Assembly (NCBI GenBank): GCA_003022745.1
Contig: PXSU01000121.1
Coordinates: 1,652-14,676 of the forward strand
Length of the DNA stretch: 13,025 nt
DNA from: Halobacteriales archaeon SW_9_67_25
GTDB taxonomy: Archaea; Halobacteriota; Halobacteria; Halobacteriales; Haloarculaceae
Direction of reading: 5' to 3'
The notes beneath the pieces were generated by a model. It was not told the origin of the DNA. It did not search any database and saw nothing but the letters and a program-made list of their open reading frames with translations. The stretch's first letter is position 1. Every line of letters begins with the position of its first letter. Both the position numbers and the translations under genes were made by a program. Positions 12,824 through 13,025 of the stretch are shown one piece after another.

Positions 12824-13025
12824 TCAGTTCGGCGGACCGCCGTTGCCGTTACCGCGGTTATCGCCGCCGTCTCCGCCATCGCCACCATCGCCACCATCGC
12901 CACTGTCACCAGCACCGCCATTACCGCCGTCTCCACCGTTGCCACTGTTGTCGGACCGGTCGCTGTTGTCGGACTTATCGCTGTTGTCGGACTTATCGCT
13001 GCTGTCACTACTGTCGGACTTGTCG
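12824..13025 (-). CDS. C-terminus of an Asp/Ser/Gly-rich repeat protein (partial)
   Basis: The minus-strand frame is open from the window edge to TGA at 12826-12824 and gives the last 67 residues; the start lies outside. The first part is a Ser/Asp-rich repeat with the 6-residue unit DKSDNS. The second part is Gly/Asp/Asn-rich, with GDG steps, ending in GNGNGGPPN. Such tails are typical of disordered, highly acidic linkers or secreted and surface-linked proteins in haloarchaea. No transmembrane segment, sortase signal or PGF-type anchor is seen in the part present. Choosing this frame rests on its biased, coherent acidic composition and its stop shortly before the neighbour's promoter; the alternative frame (12784-13008) gives an unlikely Ala/Val/Thr run. 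No function can be assigned. Confidence 0.55.
   Translation of the reverse strand, partial: DKSDSSDSSDKSDNSDKSDNSDRSDNSGNGGDGGNGGAGDSGDGGDGGDGGDGGDNRGNGNGGPPN
12881..12907. repeat. 9-base tandem repeat (GDG-coding)
   Basis: gccaccatc occurs at 12881-12889 and 12890-12898, followed by the variant gccactgtc (12899-12907). On the minus strand these encode Gly/Asp steps of the repeat protein. The unit is a multiple of three, so copy changes keep the frame. Confidence 0.6.
12951..13025. repeat. 18-base tandem repeat (DKSDNS-coding), runs off the edge
   Basis: Units with consensus tcggacttatcgctgttg lie at 12951-12968, 12969-12986 and 12987-13004, then a half unit (13005-13013) and the beginning of another (13014-13025). 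On the minus strand each encodes six residues, DKSDNS or a variant (DRSDNS, DKSDSS). Differences between units are mostly single bases, consistent with recent expansion by slippage or unequal crossover. Confidence 0.75.

Noticed and set aside
12784..13008. 74-codon minus-strand frame with Ala/Val/Thr repeats
   Set aside because: It is an alternative reading of the tandem repeats. The neighbouring frame gives an acidic Ser/Asp/Gly tail usual for haloarchaea, and this frame would run through the regulator's promoter.
12876..13025. CRISPR-like repeat array
   Set aside because: Units are contiguous 9- and 18-base coding repeats with no spacers.

Overview
This window looks like a chromosomal segment of a halophilic archaeon (class Halobacteria). 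The DNA is GC-rich, the predicted proteins are rich in Asp and Glu, several starts have a TATA-like box about 25-33 bases upstream with little or no leader, and the histidine kinase (REC-PAS-PAS-PAS-HisKA-HATPase) is of a haloarchaeal type. The species cannot be named from sequence alone. No rRNA, tRNA or CRISPR array was seen.

Layout. (1) Positions 1-5826 hold a heme-synthesis block. hemE (+) is followed by a multi-PAS histidine kinase (+) whose 3' end is broken. Facing them, on the minus strand, are hemH and hemG, with one base between the hemH stop and the proposed hemG start. Together hemE, hemG and hemH cover uroporphyrinogen decarboxylation, porphyrinogen oxidation and iron insertion. 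(2) Positions 5827-6347 hold the hemH promoter, a decayed universal-stress-protein gene (minus; no start codon and a frameshift near its 3' end) and a weak promoter for the next gene. (3) Positions 6348-9428 (+) encode a HerA/DUF87-type ATPase interrupted by a 432-residue intein with a LAGLIDADG homing endonuclease. The intein sits between the Lys and the Ser of the Walker A motif, so the nucleotide-binding site forms only after protein splicing. (4) Positions 9513-11538 (minus) carry hisS and then tpiA, each with its own promoter-like box; tpiA also has a perfect palindrome between its TATA box and its start. (5) An OsmC-family gene (+) diverges from hisS and converges on a winged-helix regulator (minus). 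(6) The right edge cuts a minus-strand gene whose C-terminus is Ser/Asp and Gly/Asp low-complexity repeat.

Most genes are core metabolism or housekeeping. The notable items are the Walker A intein; the ATPase architecture (no room for the N-terminal HerA barrel, a coiled coil and a C-terminal winged helix); a ferrochelatase whose four cysteines match the pattern of [2Fe-2S] ferrochelatases; and two broken reading frames within 3 kb, which are either real gene decay or sequence errors. I did not find a clear, previously undescribed multi-gene defence or mobile system.
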